Below, piece after piece: positions 7,937-17,342 of a stretch of 64,000 bases of DNA. Positions within the stretch are counted from its first letter, which is position 1. Each line of letters begins with the position of its first letter. Both the position numbers and the translations under genes were made by a program. The DNA is from Myxococcales bacterium (GTDB lineage: Bacteria > Myxococcota_A > Polyangia > Haliangiales > Haliangiaceae). The notes under the pieces were generated by a model, which was not told the DNA's origin, searched no databases, and saw nothing but the letters and a program-made list of their open reading frames with translations. The DNA lies in contig JAQBQF010000151.1 of NCBI GenBank assembly GCA_028287115.1, positions 34,766-98,765 on the forward strand. Reading direction: 5' to 3'.

Positions 7937-9304
7937 CTAGCACTTGCGTGCCAGCTCGACGGGCGCAGCCGGCAACGGTGGCGCTGTCGGAAAGCTCGCG
8001 TGCGTGAAGTCGAACAGGTCGAGTAATCCGTTGGCATTGGCGTCGCGCGCCGTCAGCGCCGGCAAGCTGAAGCGCAACTCGAGCAGCCGCAAGATCGACG
8101 TGTGGTCATTGACCACGTGCGACACGTAATGCGGTTTCGCCCACGCGCTGGCGACGATCAGCGGTACACGAAAGCCGTATTGCGCGAAGTCACCGGGCCG
8201 ATCGCCGGCGGCAAGCGCGGGCGGTACGGTATCTGGTGCGCACGCCTTCGGCGGCGGCATGTGATCGTAGAATCCGCCGGCTTCATCATACGTATAGAAC
8301 ACGGCGAGCCGTCCCCATTGCGGCGAAGCCGCGAGCTTCGCATACAGCGTTGCCGAGTCATGCTGACCGGACTGCACGTCGGCGGGCGGATGTTCATCGG
8401 AACCCGGATAGAGGAACACCACGTTGGGCAACGTGCCCGCTGCAGCGTCAGCTGCGAAGTCCGTCATGCTGCCGAACTTCTGCGGATAGCTCGTCGGCAG
8501 CGACGAGAAGATCGAGCCCTCGAACGAGTACGTGCTGGTGCTGTAGACCTTCCAGGTAACGGCGCTGTTCTGCATCAAGCCAAAGATCGTCTTGGCGACG
8601 GGGATACCGGCCGATCCGTTGTTCGTGATGCTGCCATTCGATGTCGCGGCGTAGAGATAGAGTCGGTTCGGCCCCGTCGAGGTGAGCGTCGGCGAGAAAT
8701 AGTGATCGTTGATCGCGAACGTGTTTGCCGCGGCGTAATAGAACGGCAAGTCGGTCGCATCGTAGTAGCCGACGCTATGTTTGCCCGTCGGATCTGCCGC
8801 CGTGACGTTGGTGATCGCGAAGCCGTCGTTCAGGCCGTTATTCCAATCGTGGTGCATCGCGTTCCAGCTGTGCCCCGCGTCGGCGGCACACAGGCTCGTT
8901 TGATGAAACCGCGTGACCGTCGTGTTGTTCGGGCCCGGGATCGAGGCGTTATCCGCGGCGACGGCAACATCGGGCTGGCCGAAAGCGGGCAGCTGCGACA
9001 AGTAGTGATCGAACGAGCGATTCTCGTGGACCATGATCACGAACACATCGAGCGGGATCGGTTGCGACGCCAGGCTTGGTCCGAACGTATCTTTGGCCGG
9101 CGTACCGGCGGCGAACGCACAACCGGCGCGTTGCGCGGCAAACGGCGCATCGTCGTCGACCGGGGGAGCGTCAGTCGTATCCGGTGCGGCGACATCGGCT
9201 CCGTCCGCGTCGACGATGTCGGCCGCGTGCTGCGCGTGACAAGCGCCCCAAGTGCAGAACAGCCCTAGTAGGGTGATTCGCTTCATGCGCCGCATCGTAC
9301 TCAT
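7937..9304 (-). CDS. phospholipase C / acid phosphatase-type phosphoesterase, lipoprotein
   Basis: About 455 residues. The N-terminus has a signal sequence ending TWGAC (lipobox), then a linker rich in Asp/Ala. The rest is the phosphoesterase family (PF04185 type): MVHENRSFDHYL near residue 110, the FYTYDEAGGFYDHMPPP metal-binding segment and a C-terminal NDHTSILRLLELRF. These residues bind the catalytic metals of non-haemolytic PLC/AcpA-like enzymes. Likely an outer-membrane-anchored enzyme acting on phosphoesters. Three close in-frame ATG codons exist; the start is uncertain by up to six residues. A signal-less paralogue lies at 46.5 kb. Confidence 0.85.
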   Translation of the reverse strand: MSTMRRMKRITLLGLFCTWGACHAQHAADIVDADGADVAAPDTTDAPPVDDDAPFAAQRAGCAFAAGTPAKDTFGPSLASQPIPLDVFVIMVHENRSFDHYLSQLPAFGQPDVAVAADNASIPGPNNTTVTRFHQTSLCAADAGHSWNAMHHDWNNGLNDGFAITNVTAADPTGKHSVGYYDATDLPFYYAAANTFAINDHYFSPTLTSTGPNRLYLYAATSNGSITNNGSAGIPVAKTIFGLMQNSAVTWKVYSTSTYSFEGSIFSSLPTSYPQKFGSMTDFAADAAAGTLPNVVFLYPGSDEHPPADVQSGQHDSATLYAKLAASPQWGRLAVFYTYDEAGGFYDHMPPPKACAPDTVPPALAAGDRPGDFAQYGFRVPLIVASAWAKPHYVSHVVNDHTSILRLLELRFSLPALTARDANANGLLDLFDFTHASFPTAPPLPAAPVELARKC

Positions 9305-9399
9305 GCGGCTGGATCGGTTCGGTTACATCATCGAGTCATCGGCCATCGTCGCGGCGCGTAACTCCGCCGGATCTCACGCGATCACGCGAAGGCCACCGC

Positions 9400-9981
9400 T
9401 CAGGTGTTGCCAACGACGACGAGTTGCCAAGGTTGCGCCGCCGAACACATGCCGGAGATCGGCCGAACCTCGATCGAGACGCTGCGACCGTCGTCGTTGC
9501 CGTTCGCCACCGTGCCCTCGCCCCATGACAGCCCGAGCGCGTCCGTGGTGCCGGTTGTCGTGGCGGTGCCAGACGGCGTGGTGCATTCGATCACGTCGCT
9601 GCCCGTGTTGACGTAGACGAACACGTCGTAGTTGCTGTTCGCCGGTGAGGTCAGCCGCGTCGTGACACTGAGCTTCACACCGAAGACACCGCTGTCATCC
9701 TCGGTGACGCGGACGCGAAACCATGCCGCCTGATACCCGCTTGCCGTGACCATCGCGCCGCCGGTATCGCCGCTGATCGAACCGAGGTCCATCGCGGCCT
9801 GGCACGTCGCATTGCTCGTGCATAGTTGGACCGCCGCATCGATCGACCGCGCACCATCGGTTTGGGCATCGCCACGCGTCGACGCATCGGCATGCCCGGG
9901 CGCATCAGGGCTGCCGGCACTCGCGCACGCGGTCACGACGATCGCGGCTCCGAGAAGCCCGAGGCATTGCGAGCCACGCAT
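9400..9981 (-). CDS. secreted lipoprotein, unknown function
   Basis: 193 residues with a lipobox (VVTAC), an Asp/Gly-rich linker (SPDAPGHADAS) and a mature domain of strands with one or two disulfides. The mature part (AAWFRVRVTEDD..., NYDVFVYVN) resembles the jelly-roll pre-peptidase C-terminal type domains seen in myxobacterial surface proteins, but this is only a likeness by eye. Confidence 0.6.
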   Translation of the reverse strand: MRGSQCLGLLGAAIVVTACASAGSPDAPGHADASTRGDAQTDGARSIDAAVQLCTSNATCQAAMDLGSISGDTGGAMVTASGYQAAWFRVRVTEDDSGVFGVKLSVTTRLTSPANSNYDVFVYVNTGSDVIECTTPSGTATTTGTTDALGLSWGEGTVANGNDDGRSVSIEVRPISGMCSAAQPWQLVVVGNT

Positions 9982-10143
9982 CGTGCGACGTTAACACGCG
10001 CCGCGCGGTTCTCATCCGGCGATCGACGCGGGTAGCCGCGCCATCATCCTGTTACATCACGAGCGTTCTGTGGTGTCCCACTCTTCGCATACTGCACGAT
10101 CGCGAACACTACCGGCGTGACAGGCCGTTCGAAGGACCGAGCG

Positions 10144-10839
10144 TTACCGCTCGCGCGCTGGCAGCGCGCCTGCGATATCGAGCAACGTGCGTTCACTGCG
10201 CGCAACGCTCGCACGCTCTTCATCGAGATCAACGCAGTAACGCACTGGTTTCGTGCACGTCTTGCAAAGGCGCGTCAGCTCGTCATCCGCAACCGGCTCG
10301 AATGCATCCCAGCGCTTCGGGCACTTTGCCGTAGCGCATTGGATCCGATCGCGACACGTGATCGCACGCCAGTAGAACTCTGTCTGGTCGCGCACGAGGA
10401 CGTCCTCGTCGAATCTGTCGAGACCTCGGACGAAGTTCGCTTTCGCGAGCGCACCACCTTGCTCGAGCCAGTCGGCGTACACCGTGCGCGTCGCCTCATC
10501 CGATGGTCGTTCGCGCAGCGTCGCGAGGAGCTCGTGCTCGATCCGATCACCCGACAGCACGTCATGACGGACTCTCTCCGGCCGCGGCGCGGGCTGCAAT
10601 GGTGATGGCACCGCGCGTCCGGGTTCGGGCACCGCGCGTACGGGTGCGACGGCCGACGAGCTCGATGGTTCCGGTCTCGGCGCCCATTCCGAAGCAGGTT
10701 CGAAGGTCTGAGGCGGCGACCATCCGATCGCGTCGTTATGAGACGCGTACTCCCCTGGCTTCGGCTTGTGAACGAACGAGTAGACGAGGACAAACACCGT
10801 CGCGGCGACGAGCACACCGAACACGATGATCGCGGCCAC
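10144..10839 (-). CDS. membrane-anchored protein with TIGR02996-like segment
   Basis: 231 residues: an N-terminal transmembrane helix (residues 2-22), a Pro/Ser-rich linker to about residue 90, then LLATLRERPSDEATRTVYADWLEQGG. That is the signature of the TIGR02996 'repeat-companion' domain known from planctomycetes and myxobacteria. The C-terminal part carries four Cys in CATAKC and CKTCTK contexts, suggesting a zinc ribbon. Probably faces the cytoplasm. Function unknown; in other genomes the domain accompanies leucine-rich or HEAT-like repeats, which are absent here. Confidence 0.65.
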   Translation of the reverse strand: MAAIIVFGVLVAATVFVLVYSFVHKPKPGEYASHNDAIGWSPPQTFEPASEWAPRPEPSSSSAVAPVRAVPEPGRAVPSPLQPAPRPERVRHDVLSGDRIEHELLATLRERPSDEATRTVYADWLEQGGALAKANFVRGLDRFDEDVLVRDQTEFYWRAITCRDRIQCATAKCPKRWDAFEPVADDELTRLCKTCTKPVRYCVDLDEERASVARSERTLLDIAGALPARER

Positions 10840-10947
10840 GCAAAAATTCTATCAGGCCTTCAGGTTTAGGGCTTAGGCGGTGGCTTGATCACGATCTCTG
10901 CTGCGCTCGCGTGTGACCTTCAGCCGGCGATGCTCGTCAGGCCGTCG

Positions 10948-12060
10948 TTACAGCGCGGACAGATCGAGCTGCGCTTGCCAGATGTCGGTCGGTCCGAGGA
11001 GAGCGCGCGCCCACGGGCCATCTTGCGCGAGGACGCTCGAATACCAGGTGACGAGCACGCGATCGTTGTCGATCGGCGCGACGCCCGCGTACGAGGTGTC
11101 GCCGGTCGAAGGCAGCTCGGTGTGCTCCACGATCGTTAGCTCGCCGCCGTGATCGAAGTCGCCGGTCAGCTCGTAGAGTGCCGTGCGCTTGCGGTTGGCG
11201 ACACCGAGGATGTGCTTGCGGGCGACGACGAATAGCCGGCTGTCGTGGAAAAATGCGATCGGTCCGTCGAGGCGGACGCCGTCGAGGATCTGCGGGCAGG
11301 CAAAGCTTGCGTACGGCGGATCGGACCAGCACAGCGCGGTCCGCAAACGGCCGGTGCTGCCGAGCAGCTCGTCGTTGGTGCCATCCATGCGGACGATCGC
11401 GAGCAGCTTGCCGGATGGCATGAACACGAGCTCGGTCTCGAGCGGCGTGTCCGCGGCAACATCGTAGATCAGCGGCCCCATCGTCCAGGTCGTGCCGTCG
11501 ATCGACGAGAACAAGCGCACGCTCTTGTCGCCGTCCTCGTACGCCGCGTTGTAGTGCTGATCGCGATCTTTGATCCGCCAGAAGCTCCACGTGTTAGGGC
11601 CGATCGGCGCGAGCGGCGACCACGTCGCACCGGCATCCGGCGAGATCGTGGCGACGGCGATCGTATCGACGTTCGAATCGCGATCCGACGTGACGGGCAG
11701 GCGTGTCAGCGCCTTGATCGCGAGCTGGCCGTTGACCGTATAGAAGCACGGGTCGCGAAGGTCGCGGCCGTTGATGGCGGGCATGATCGCGAGGAGCTTC
11801 CACGTCGCGCCGTGATCGTCGGAGCGGTACACGCGCAACGAGCTGTTCGGCCCGAGCACCTGGCTTTCGGCGGTGCGATGCACGAGGTACGTCGCGCCGC
11901 CGAACACGGTGAGGTCGGTGTTCTCGTTGTGAGAGCACACGTCCCCGCGGCAGTCACTGGTGATCGAATTGTAGCCATCGACGATGATGTGCGCGTCGTT
12001 GACGACCGCGGCGTTGCCGCACCCCGCGAGCATCGCTATCAGTAGCAGCCGCTTTTTCAC
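10948..12060 (-). CDS. sialidase-like beta-propeller lipoprotein
   Basis: 370 residues from a GTG start; signal peptide with lipobox (AMLAGC). The mature part contains Asp-box-like repeats (SDDHGATWKLL, SPDAGATWSPL, SIDGTTWTMG), the mark of BNR/sialidase six-bladed propellers. No clear Arg triad is visible, so glycosidase activity is not certain; it may bind rather than cleave. Predicted to be anchored in the outer membrane. Confidence 0.72.
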   Translation of the reverse strand: MKKRLLLIAMLAGCGNAAVVNDAHIIVDGYNSITSDCRGDVCSHNENTDLTVFGGATYLVHRTAESQVLGPNSSLRVYRSDDHGATWKLLAIMPAINGRDLRDPCFYTVNGQLAIKALTRLPVTSDRDSNVDTIAVATISPDAGATWSPLAPIGPNTWSFWRIKDRDQHYNAAYEDGDKSVRLFSSIDGTTWTMGPLIYDVAADTPLETELVFMPSGKLLAIVRMDGTNDELLGSTGRLRTALCWSDPPYASFACPQILDGVRLDGPIAFFHDSRLFVVARKHILGVANRKRTALYELTGDFDHGGELTIVEHTELPSTGDTSYAGVAPIDNDRVLVTWYSSVLAQDGPWARALLGPTDIWQAQLDLSAL

Positions 12061-12199
12061 GAGGCTGCTCTATCATATGCAATGGAGTGGTTCGGCGATT
12101 TTTCAGCGCGGGCCGAGGTACACGATAGTGACCGCGATTCCGGCGCGGCCCAACGCGGTATGAACGGGACATGAGCGATGGGGTCTTGCTCGCGCCGGG

Positions 12200-12715
12200 T
12201 TAGCTGGGAGCGTGCAGTGGCATGCCGCCGATGTAGTCGCGCTTGCCGAGCTCGACGCCGTTGTGGCGCAGGATCGCGTACGCCATGTTGATGTGGAAGT
12301 AGAAGTTCGGCAACGCGAACTGGATCAGGTAGTCCGCGCCGGACATCCACTTGCCCTCGGTCCACGGCAGCGTGATCTTTCGCTCGCTCGAGTCCTTGAA
12401 GTCGTCGGGCTTGAACGTGTCGAGGAAGCCCTGTACGGACGCGATCCGCGCACGCAGCTGCTCGAATGTGGTCTCCGTGTCTGGATGCGCCGGCCACTCC
12501 TTGCCGGTGAGGCGGCCCGCGATGAACTTGGCGTTGTCGCATGCGCTCTGGACCTGACGCACCAGTGCGAATTGATCCGGGGCAAGCCGCGCGTGGGCGA
12601 GATGATCGACCGGGAAGGGCTTTTTCTCGGCGTACGCGGTCGCTGCGCCGAGCCAGTTGTCGAGATTCTTCAGCGTCTTCTTGAGCTGCGGAACGGTCAG
12701 GTCGTAGGTGTTCAT
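12200..12715 (-). CDS. DUF1993 family protein
   Basis: 171 residues, no signal peptide. Starts MNTYDLTVPQLKKTLKNLDNW and includes WLGAATAYAEKKPF and LPNFYFHINMAYAILRHNGV, which match DUF1993, a cytoplasmic helical-bundle (DinB-like) family of unknown function. The frame extends 25 codons upstream but without family similarity; ATG 12715 is chosen for that reason. Confidence 0.8.
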   Translation of the reverse strand: MNTYDLTVPQLKKTLKNLDNWLGAATAYAEKKPFPVDHLAHARLAPDQFALVRQVQSACDNAKFIAGRLTGKEWPAHPDTETTFEQLRARIASVQGFLDTFKPDDFKDSSERKITLPWTEGKWMSGADYLIQFALPNFYFHINMAYAILRHNGVELGKRDYIGGMPLHAPS

Positions 12716-13119
12716 GCGCGGAAGGGTAGCGTAGTGCACGTCCGCAGATCGAGTCGCTCGCAGGCACAACGCTGACAGAGAACCACGCAAGCGAGCACGT
12801 GGCCCGCGTCGCGATCATCCTACGGTTGCCGTCACGAGTTTTTCGAAGCGAGCTGGCATCCGCGTTGCTTCCTGTTCGGGTCATGCCGAACGAAAACACC
12901 AGGTCGAGCGAGTCCGGCACCGTCAAGCGGCGTTCGCAAGAGGGCGGTGACGTGCTCGCTCCCGAGGACTGGCGTCTGCGTCGCGAGCTCCATGCGCCCG
13001 ACGGCCGCAAGGTGAAAGCATCCGATCACGTGGGCGCGATCGCACCAGACGCCGATGCGGACGTCGAGCCGGCGAAACCTTAGGCCGGCTTGCGCCGAAC
13101 GTCGCCGGCTGACACCGAA
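12716..13119. other. 404-bp intergenic stretch without a supported gene
   Basis: Between DUF1993 and peptide deformylase. Only short Arg-rich frames are open on both strands, with none showing a recognisable motif, RBS or signal peptide. I see no RNA gene or repeat. Confidence 0.5.
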
Positions 13120-13710
13120 TCAGACCCCGAGCTCAGCGCGAATCTCGGCGATCGAGAGACCTGCGAACCGTTGCCTGACGTGCTCGACCCGCGAGAACGA
13201 GCGAGTCAGCATGCGATCGACGTACAGCGTGCCGTCGAGGTGATCGACCTCGTGCTGCAGGATGCGCGCAGGCCACCCGGCCACGCGCCAGTGAACCGGA
13301 GCGCCGTGCTCGTCGAGCCCCGTGACCTCGACCTCGCGGTATCGCTCGACGAGCGCCGCATATCCATCGACCGAAAGACAACCTTCGAAGAACATCGCGT
13401 GCGTGTCCCCGATCGTGCGAAGGACTGGATTCACGATCGCTCGCGTCGCGAAAGCAACGCGCTCCTTCTCGCGAACCTCGGCTTCGGCCGAGCTCGTGAG
13501 GAACTCAGGGCGATCCTCGAGGACGATGACGCGAAGCGGGATCCCGATCTGCGGCGCCGCAAGCCCAACGCCAGGCGCCGCGCGCATGACATCGATCATC
13601 GTCGCGATCAGACCCTCGAGCTCTGGCGTGGCGAGCCGATCGAGCGAGACTTCAGCCGCCCGGGCCCGCAGCACGCCGGCGCCCGTTTGAACGATCGGAG
13701 GGAGATCCAT
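13120..13710 (-). CDS. def: peptide deformylase
   Basis: 196 residues with all three deformylase motifs: GVGLAAPQIG (residues 47-56), EGCLS (109-113, Cys111 metal ligand) and QHEVDHLDG (152-160, His153/His157 ligands, Glu154 catalytic). It removes the N-formyl group from nascent proteins in the cytoplasm. Length is slightly above the usual 165-180 because of an insertion around residues 65-90. There is no methionyl-tRNA formyltransferase gene next to it, so it may be one of several copies. Confidence 0.95.
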   Translation of the reverse strand: MDLPPIVQTGAGVLRARAAEVSLDRLATPELEGLIATMIDVMRAAPGVGLAAPQIGIPLRVIVLEDRPEFLTSSAEAEVREKERVAFATRAIVNPVLRTIGDTHAMFFEGCLSVDGYAALVERYREVEVTGLDEHGAPVHWRVAGWPARILQHEVDHLDGTLYVDRMLTRSFSRVEHVRQRFAGLSIAEIRAELGV

Positions 13711-13744
13711 ATCGTCGTCTTAGCATCTCCGAAACCGCGAGCGA

Positions 13745-15256
13745 TCAACGACAGCGCGCTGGTGCACTTGGGAGCGCCAATCTAGTTGCCGGCTTCCGGG
13801 GACGGACGAGCTGCGCCGCGACCAGACCGACGAGGACCAGGAACCCGGTCGCATCGCGGCCGCCCGCGCTGCAGCAACCACCGGACTTGCCGCCACCGCC
13901 GCCGCCACGGCCGCCATCATCGGCCACGATGTCACCGCCGATCGGGGGCACGTTGCCGTACTCGAAAGCGCCGAGGTCGATCTGGGCGTTGACGACGTAG
14001 CGCGGCTCCGCGCCGATCGGCGGCGTCGGTTGCAATGTCGGTACGCCGTTCTGGTTCGTGCCCGTTCCGTCGACGTACGTCGGTGTCGCCGCGCCCGTAT
14101 CGATCGCCGGCGAGCCCGCGGCCAGGTGCCAATCCGTTGCGCTGACAAATCCGGGGGTCGCGCCTGCGATCGTCGATATCACCGCGGTCGGAACCCCGGC
14201 GATCCCATCGGTGATGAAGTTGTTCGTGCCGGAGACGTAGCCGGAGGTCGTGGCGTCGACCGTCAGTTGCGTGCCGGCAACCGTCGCGTGGATGATGTTG
14301 TTGTAGAGGTAGATATGCGTCGCCGCCGGCGCGGGCGTGCTGGTGAGCACGTGGAACAACCGGTTGGACGCGTTGCGCATCACGAACGTGTTGTTGATCG
14401 CGTACAGCGCGCCATTTCTGCTCGGCGTGGTGTCGGCCGGATTGTCGGTGCCGAACAAGATCGTCTGCGAGTTGTTATCGGCGCTCACGGCGCGTACGAA
14501 CACGTTACCGATCAGCACCGCGTTGGCGTTCGCCATCGCCGAGTATGTACTTTGGATCAGATCGAGCTCGTAGTTGCCGGCGTTCTCGACGAAGTTGCCG
14601 ATGATCTCGACATAGCGAGTGCGGAGCTTGATGTTCTGGCCGCCGTGCGAGTCGTGGATGTGGTTGCCGACGAGCCGCACCACATCGCCCTGGAGGTAGA
14701 GGTTGTGACTCTGGCCGTCGTTCGCTCCGTTGGCAAAGATCTCGCTGGTCTCGATCGTCAGCACGGACGGACCGTCGGACATCCCGCCGTCCTGGTTGTC
14801 GTGGATCGACATGTCGCGAAACGTGACGTCGTGCGCGCCTGCGGTCAGGCGAAATCCCGCGCCGTTGTTGCTGCCATTCGTGGCATGCACGAGCTCGAGG
14901 TGCTCGAGGAGCCAATAGCTGGCATTGTTGAACTGAAAGATCGCGCGTGGCACGGATCCGCTGCCGCTGAGATCGAGTCCGGTCGCGTCGAACACGGGGC
15001 GCGCGCCGCCGGCGGTGCCGCGCATCACGATCGGCGCCTGCGCGGTCCCGGACGTCGTGAGCGAGCAAGCATCGGTGTACGTGCCCGGATCGATCTCGAT
15101 CACATCGCCGGCCGCCAGCGGCACGGCGGCGGCGAGCCTGCACGGCGACGTGTACTGCCGCGCTGCCCCGACCGCATACGTCGTCGCCCAGCCAGAGGCC
15201 GGGACCAACAACCACAGAGCGATCGTGTACGCGCTCGCGCGGGTGATCAGTGACAT
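13745..15256 (-). CDS. secreted right-handed beta-helix protein with MYXO-CTERM-like end
   Basis: 503 residues: signal peptide (ends SGWA), a parallel beta-helix region with recurring polar/hydrophobic turns (VTFRDMSIHDNQ, VRLVGNHIHDSHGG, VEIIGNFVENAG), then a Gly-rich linker GGGGGGKSGGCC, a hydrophobic helix (FLVLVGLVAAQLV) and a basic tail. Gly-Cys-Cys, helix, basic tail is the layout of MYXO-CTERM sorting signals, used for surface anchoring in myxobacteria. The basic tail runs about 19 residues past the helix, longer than typical. Likely cell-surface polysaccharide-binding or -processing. Confidence 0.75.
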   Translation of the reverse strand: MSLITRASAYTIALWLLVPASGWATTYAVGAARQYTSPCRLAAAVPLAAGDVIEIDPGTYTDACSLTTSGTAQAPIVMRGTAGGARPVFDATGLDLSGSGSVPRAIFQFNNASYWLLEHLELVHATNGSNNGAGFRLTAGAHDVTFRDMSIHDNQDGGMSDGPSVLTIETSEIFANGANDGQSHNLYLQGDVVRLVGNHIHDSHGGQNIKLRTRYVEIIGNFVENAGNYELDLIQSTYSAMANANAVLIGNVFVRAVSADNNSQTILFGTDNPADTTPSRNGALYAINNTFVMRNASNRLFHVLTSTPAPAATHIYLYNNIIHATVAGTQLTVDATTSGYVSGTNNFITDGIAGVPTAVISTIAGATPGFVSATDWHLAAGSPAIDTGAATPTYVDGTGTNQNGVPTLQPTPPIGAEPRYVVNAQIDLGAFEYGNVPPIGGDIVADDGGRGGGGGGKSGGCCSAGGRDATGFLVLVGLVAAQLVRPRKPATRLALPSAPARCR

Positions 15257-15300
15257 CGGCCGACTCTATCTCGGAACCGCCGAATTTCGGACCGAGGACC

Positions 15301-16113
15301 ATGACGCGGCTATCGTTGCATGCCCTTGGTCCGAACGTGACGCCGTGGAAGGTCGGGCAACGCGTCGGAGTTGGCTGGCATGGCGGCCACGACTTCGTGT
15401 GTGAACAGTTCCGGCGTGGGTTGTTCATCAACTGCGTGAACGCGAAGATCACCGGAATCAGCCACGACGGCGGCTACGCGGAATACGTGGTCGTGCCGGC
15501 GGAGTCGGTCGCGCGAATTCCCGAAGGGCTCGCCGCGATCGACGCCGGACCGCTCATGTGCGCCGGCGTGACGACGTACAACTCGCTGCGCAACAGTGGC
15601 GCGCGCCGGAGACACAGTGGCAGTGCAAGGCATCGGTGGGCTCGGACATCTGGCGATCCAGTTCGCGTCGCGCATGGGATTTCGGACGGTCGCGATCTCG
15701 CGCGGCGCCGACAAAGCGCAGCTCGCACGCGAGCTCACGAGTACATCGATACCCAGAGTGTGCCCGCTGCAGAGGCGCTTCAGAAGCTCGGCGGCGCCGA
15801 CCTCGTGCTCGCGACTGCACCGAACAGCGAAGCGATCGCGAGCACGGCCGGCGGGCTCAAGCCGCGCGGCAAGCTTCTGATCGTCGCAGCCCCGTTCGAG
15901 CCACTCTCGGTGTCTGCATTCGGGCTGCTCAGCGGTAAGTCCGTCGCGGGCTGGCCGAGCGGTAGTGCGATCGACTCCGAGGATGCGATGGCGTTCAGCG
16001 CGCTCACCGCGGTGAAACCGCGCGTCGAGACGTTCAAGCTCGAACAGGCCGAGCTCGCGCTCGCGAAGATGCTGGAGAATCGCGTCCGCTTCCGCGCCGT
16101 GCTCGTGCCGTAA
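15301..16113 (+). pseudogene. zinc-type alcohol dehydrogenase remnant, 5'-truncated with two frameshifts
   Basis: Translation matches zinc alcohol dehydrogenases from about a quarter of the way in: PWKVGQRVGVGWHGGHD, GYAEYVVVP, PLMCAGVTTYNSLRNSGA, then PRGKLLIVAAPF and WPSGSAIDSEDAM. The first 60-70 codons, including the first Zn-ligand Cys and GHE motif, are missing. Near 15598 the family sequence moves to another frame (AGDTVAVQGIGGLGHLAIQFA, GADKAQLAREL) and near 15737 it returns (HEYIDTQS). The two shifts restore the frame, so a long open frame survives although residues between are scrambled. Non-functional as read. Confidence 0.85.
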
Positions 16114-16157
16114 CGCTCTCGCGGTGCGAAGCCGATCGTTTTCCGAACGAGCCGACG

Positions 16158-16646
16158 CTAGCCGGACAGGTCCTCCGGGCCGACCGGATGGGTGACCGTC
16201 TTCGCTGTGACGCGGCGCTCTTCGGCCAAGTTCGCGCGCTTCGGCCCATTCTCGCCGTACACGGTCACGACGATCCGAGAGGACGGGACTCCGAGAGCGA
16301 TCAGCTTCTCGCGCACCACCGCGGCACGCTCTCCGGACAGCTTGACGTTGTGGGCCTTAGAGCCGCGAGGATCGGCATAGCCTTCGAGGATGACCGCTGC
16401 CTGCGGATTGCAACGCGACCATGTGGCCACCCTCTGGAGGTCGGCGCTCGCGCTGTTCGAAAGTTGCGCCGAGTTCGTATCGAAGAACATGTCGACGGGT
16501 TGGATGTTGGTCGTCGCCGCAGAGGCTTGAGTGGACTGCGTGGACTGCGTCTCCTGACTCGTCTCAGGTGGCTGAGCCGGGTCGGCGATCGCAACTCCGC
16601 CGCCCAAGGCCAGCAATAGAGCGGTAGAAAGAATTGGGGTCCTCAT
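16158..16646 (-). CDS. OmpA-domain periplasmic protein
   Basis: 162 residues with a signal peptide (ends GGVAIA), a short Gln/Thr linker and one OmpA-like domain from about residue 50: FFDTNSAQLSNSA, LEGYADPRG and LSGERAAVVREKL. The domain binds peptidoglycan meso-diaminopimelate and tethers the envelope. No beta-barrel or lipobox, so a soluble periplasmic protein is most likely. AAAGGA six bases before the ATG supports the start. Confidence 0.88.
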   Translation of the reverse strand: MRTPILSTALLLALGGGVAIADPAQPPETSQETQSTQSTQASAATTNIQPVDMFFDTNSAQLSNSASADLQRVATWSRCNPQAAVILEGYADPRGSKAHNVKLSGERAAVVREKLIALGVPSSRIVVTVYGENGPKRANLAEERRVTAKTVTHPVGPEDLSG

Positions 16647-16801
16647 TAGTTATCCTTTGTTTTGCGAGGTCACGTCTCTGATCTGTTTCGAAGCAAGCCT
16701 CGTTCCGCTCCGGAGCGTGCCGGGCCTCGGTGTCTCGCTGCGACTGACAGAAGGTGCACGAGTGCTTGGGAGCACATCGAGAGAGCTCGAAGACTAGCTG
16801 C

Positions 16802-17269
16802 TCACGGGCAGACACCCCATAACGCCTCGATCGCGCGCTGATCTTCGTCGGTCGGCGGAACGACAAGGTTCCCGGGGTTCATCAACGACGTGCGCAGGTC
16901 GGGGCTGACGTGGACGAGACCGAACGCATGTCCGAGCTCGTGCGCGATCACGATCGATAGCGCCGTCGGATCGGTGACCTGATCATTGATGTAGATGACG
17001 CTCTCCTGATCATCGTAGAAGCCGTGAAACTGAGGCGCCGCGTGCTGGAACCGAACCTCCAACGCGACCCCCGCGCGCACACCAAGCGCCGGTACGCCGC
17101 GGGGACGCCACAGCGCCTCGGCATCCGCGATGCCGTTGGACTGCACGGCGGTGGCGGACGGCTCCGCCGTCACCGACGGAGGTGTGCACGCGTCACGCGT
17201 GACCTTGATGGTCGCGTTACCCCCGGAGGTGCACGCGACCATCGGCGCGAGAACAAGCCATCGTCGCAA
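16802..17269 (-). CDS. small matrixin-like metalloprotease lipoprotein
   Basis: 155 residues from a TTG start. A hydrophobic start with possible lipobox MVAC is followed by a compact domain containing HELGHAFGLVH: His110, His114 and His120 as zinc ligands and Glu111 as the base, plus a Met-turn (SLMNPG, Met129). This is the metzincin/matrixin signature in a minimal protein without a propeptide. It would be exported and membrane anchored. The substrate is unknown. Confidence 0.82.
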   Translation of the reverse strand: MRRWLVLAPMVACTSGGNATIKVTRDACTPPSVTAEPSATAVQSNGIADAEALWRPRGVPALGVRAGVALEVRFQHAAPQFHGFYDDQESVIYINDQVTDPTALSIVIAHELGHAFGLVHVSPDLRTSLMNPGNLVVPPTDEDQRAIEALWGVCP

Positions 17270-17342
17270 CGCGGCGACGATAGCACCGGCGATTAGCTCG
17301 CCGGGCTAAGCGGTCTCGAATCCCGTTGCGAGTTCCTCGTAC

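Noticed and set aside
8102..9268. A 388-codon plus-strand frame opposite the phosphoesterase lipoprotein
   Set aside because: It is an Arg-rich shadow; catalytic motifs are on the minus strand.
14030..15253. A 407-codon plus-strand frame opposite the beta-helix gene
   Set aside because: No motifs and biased Arg/Val content; the minus-strand gene has a signal peptide and a sorting end.
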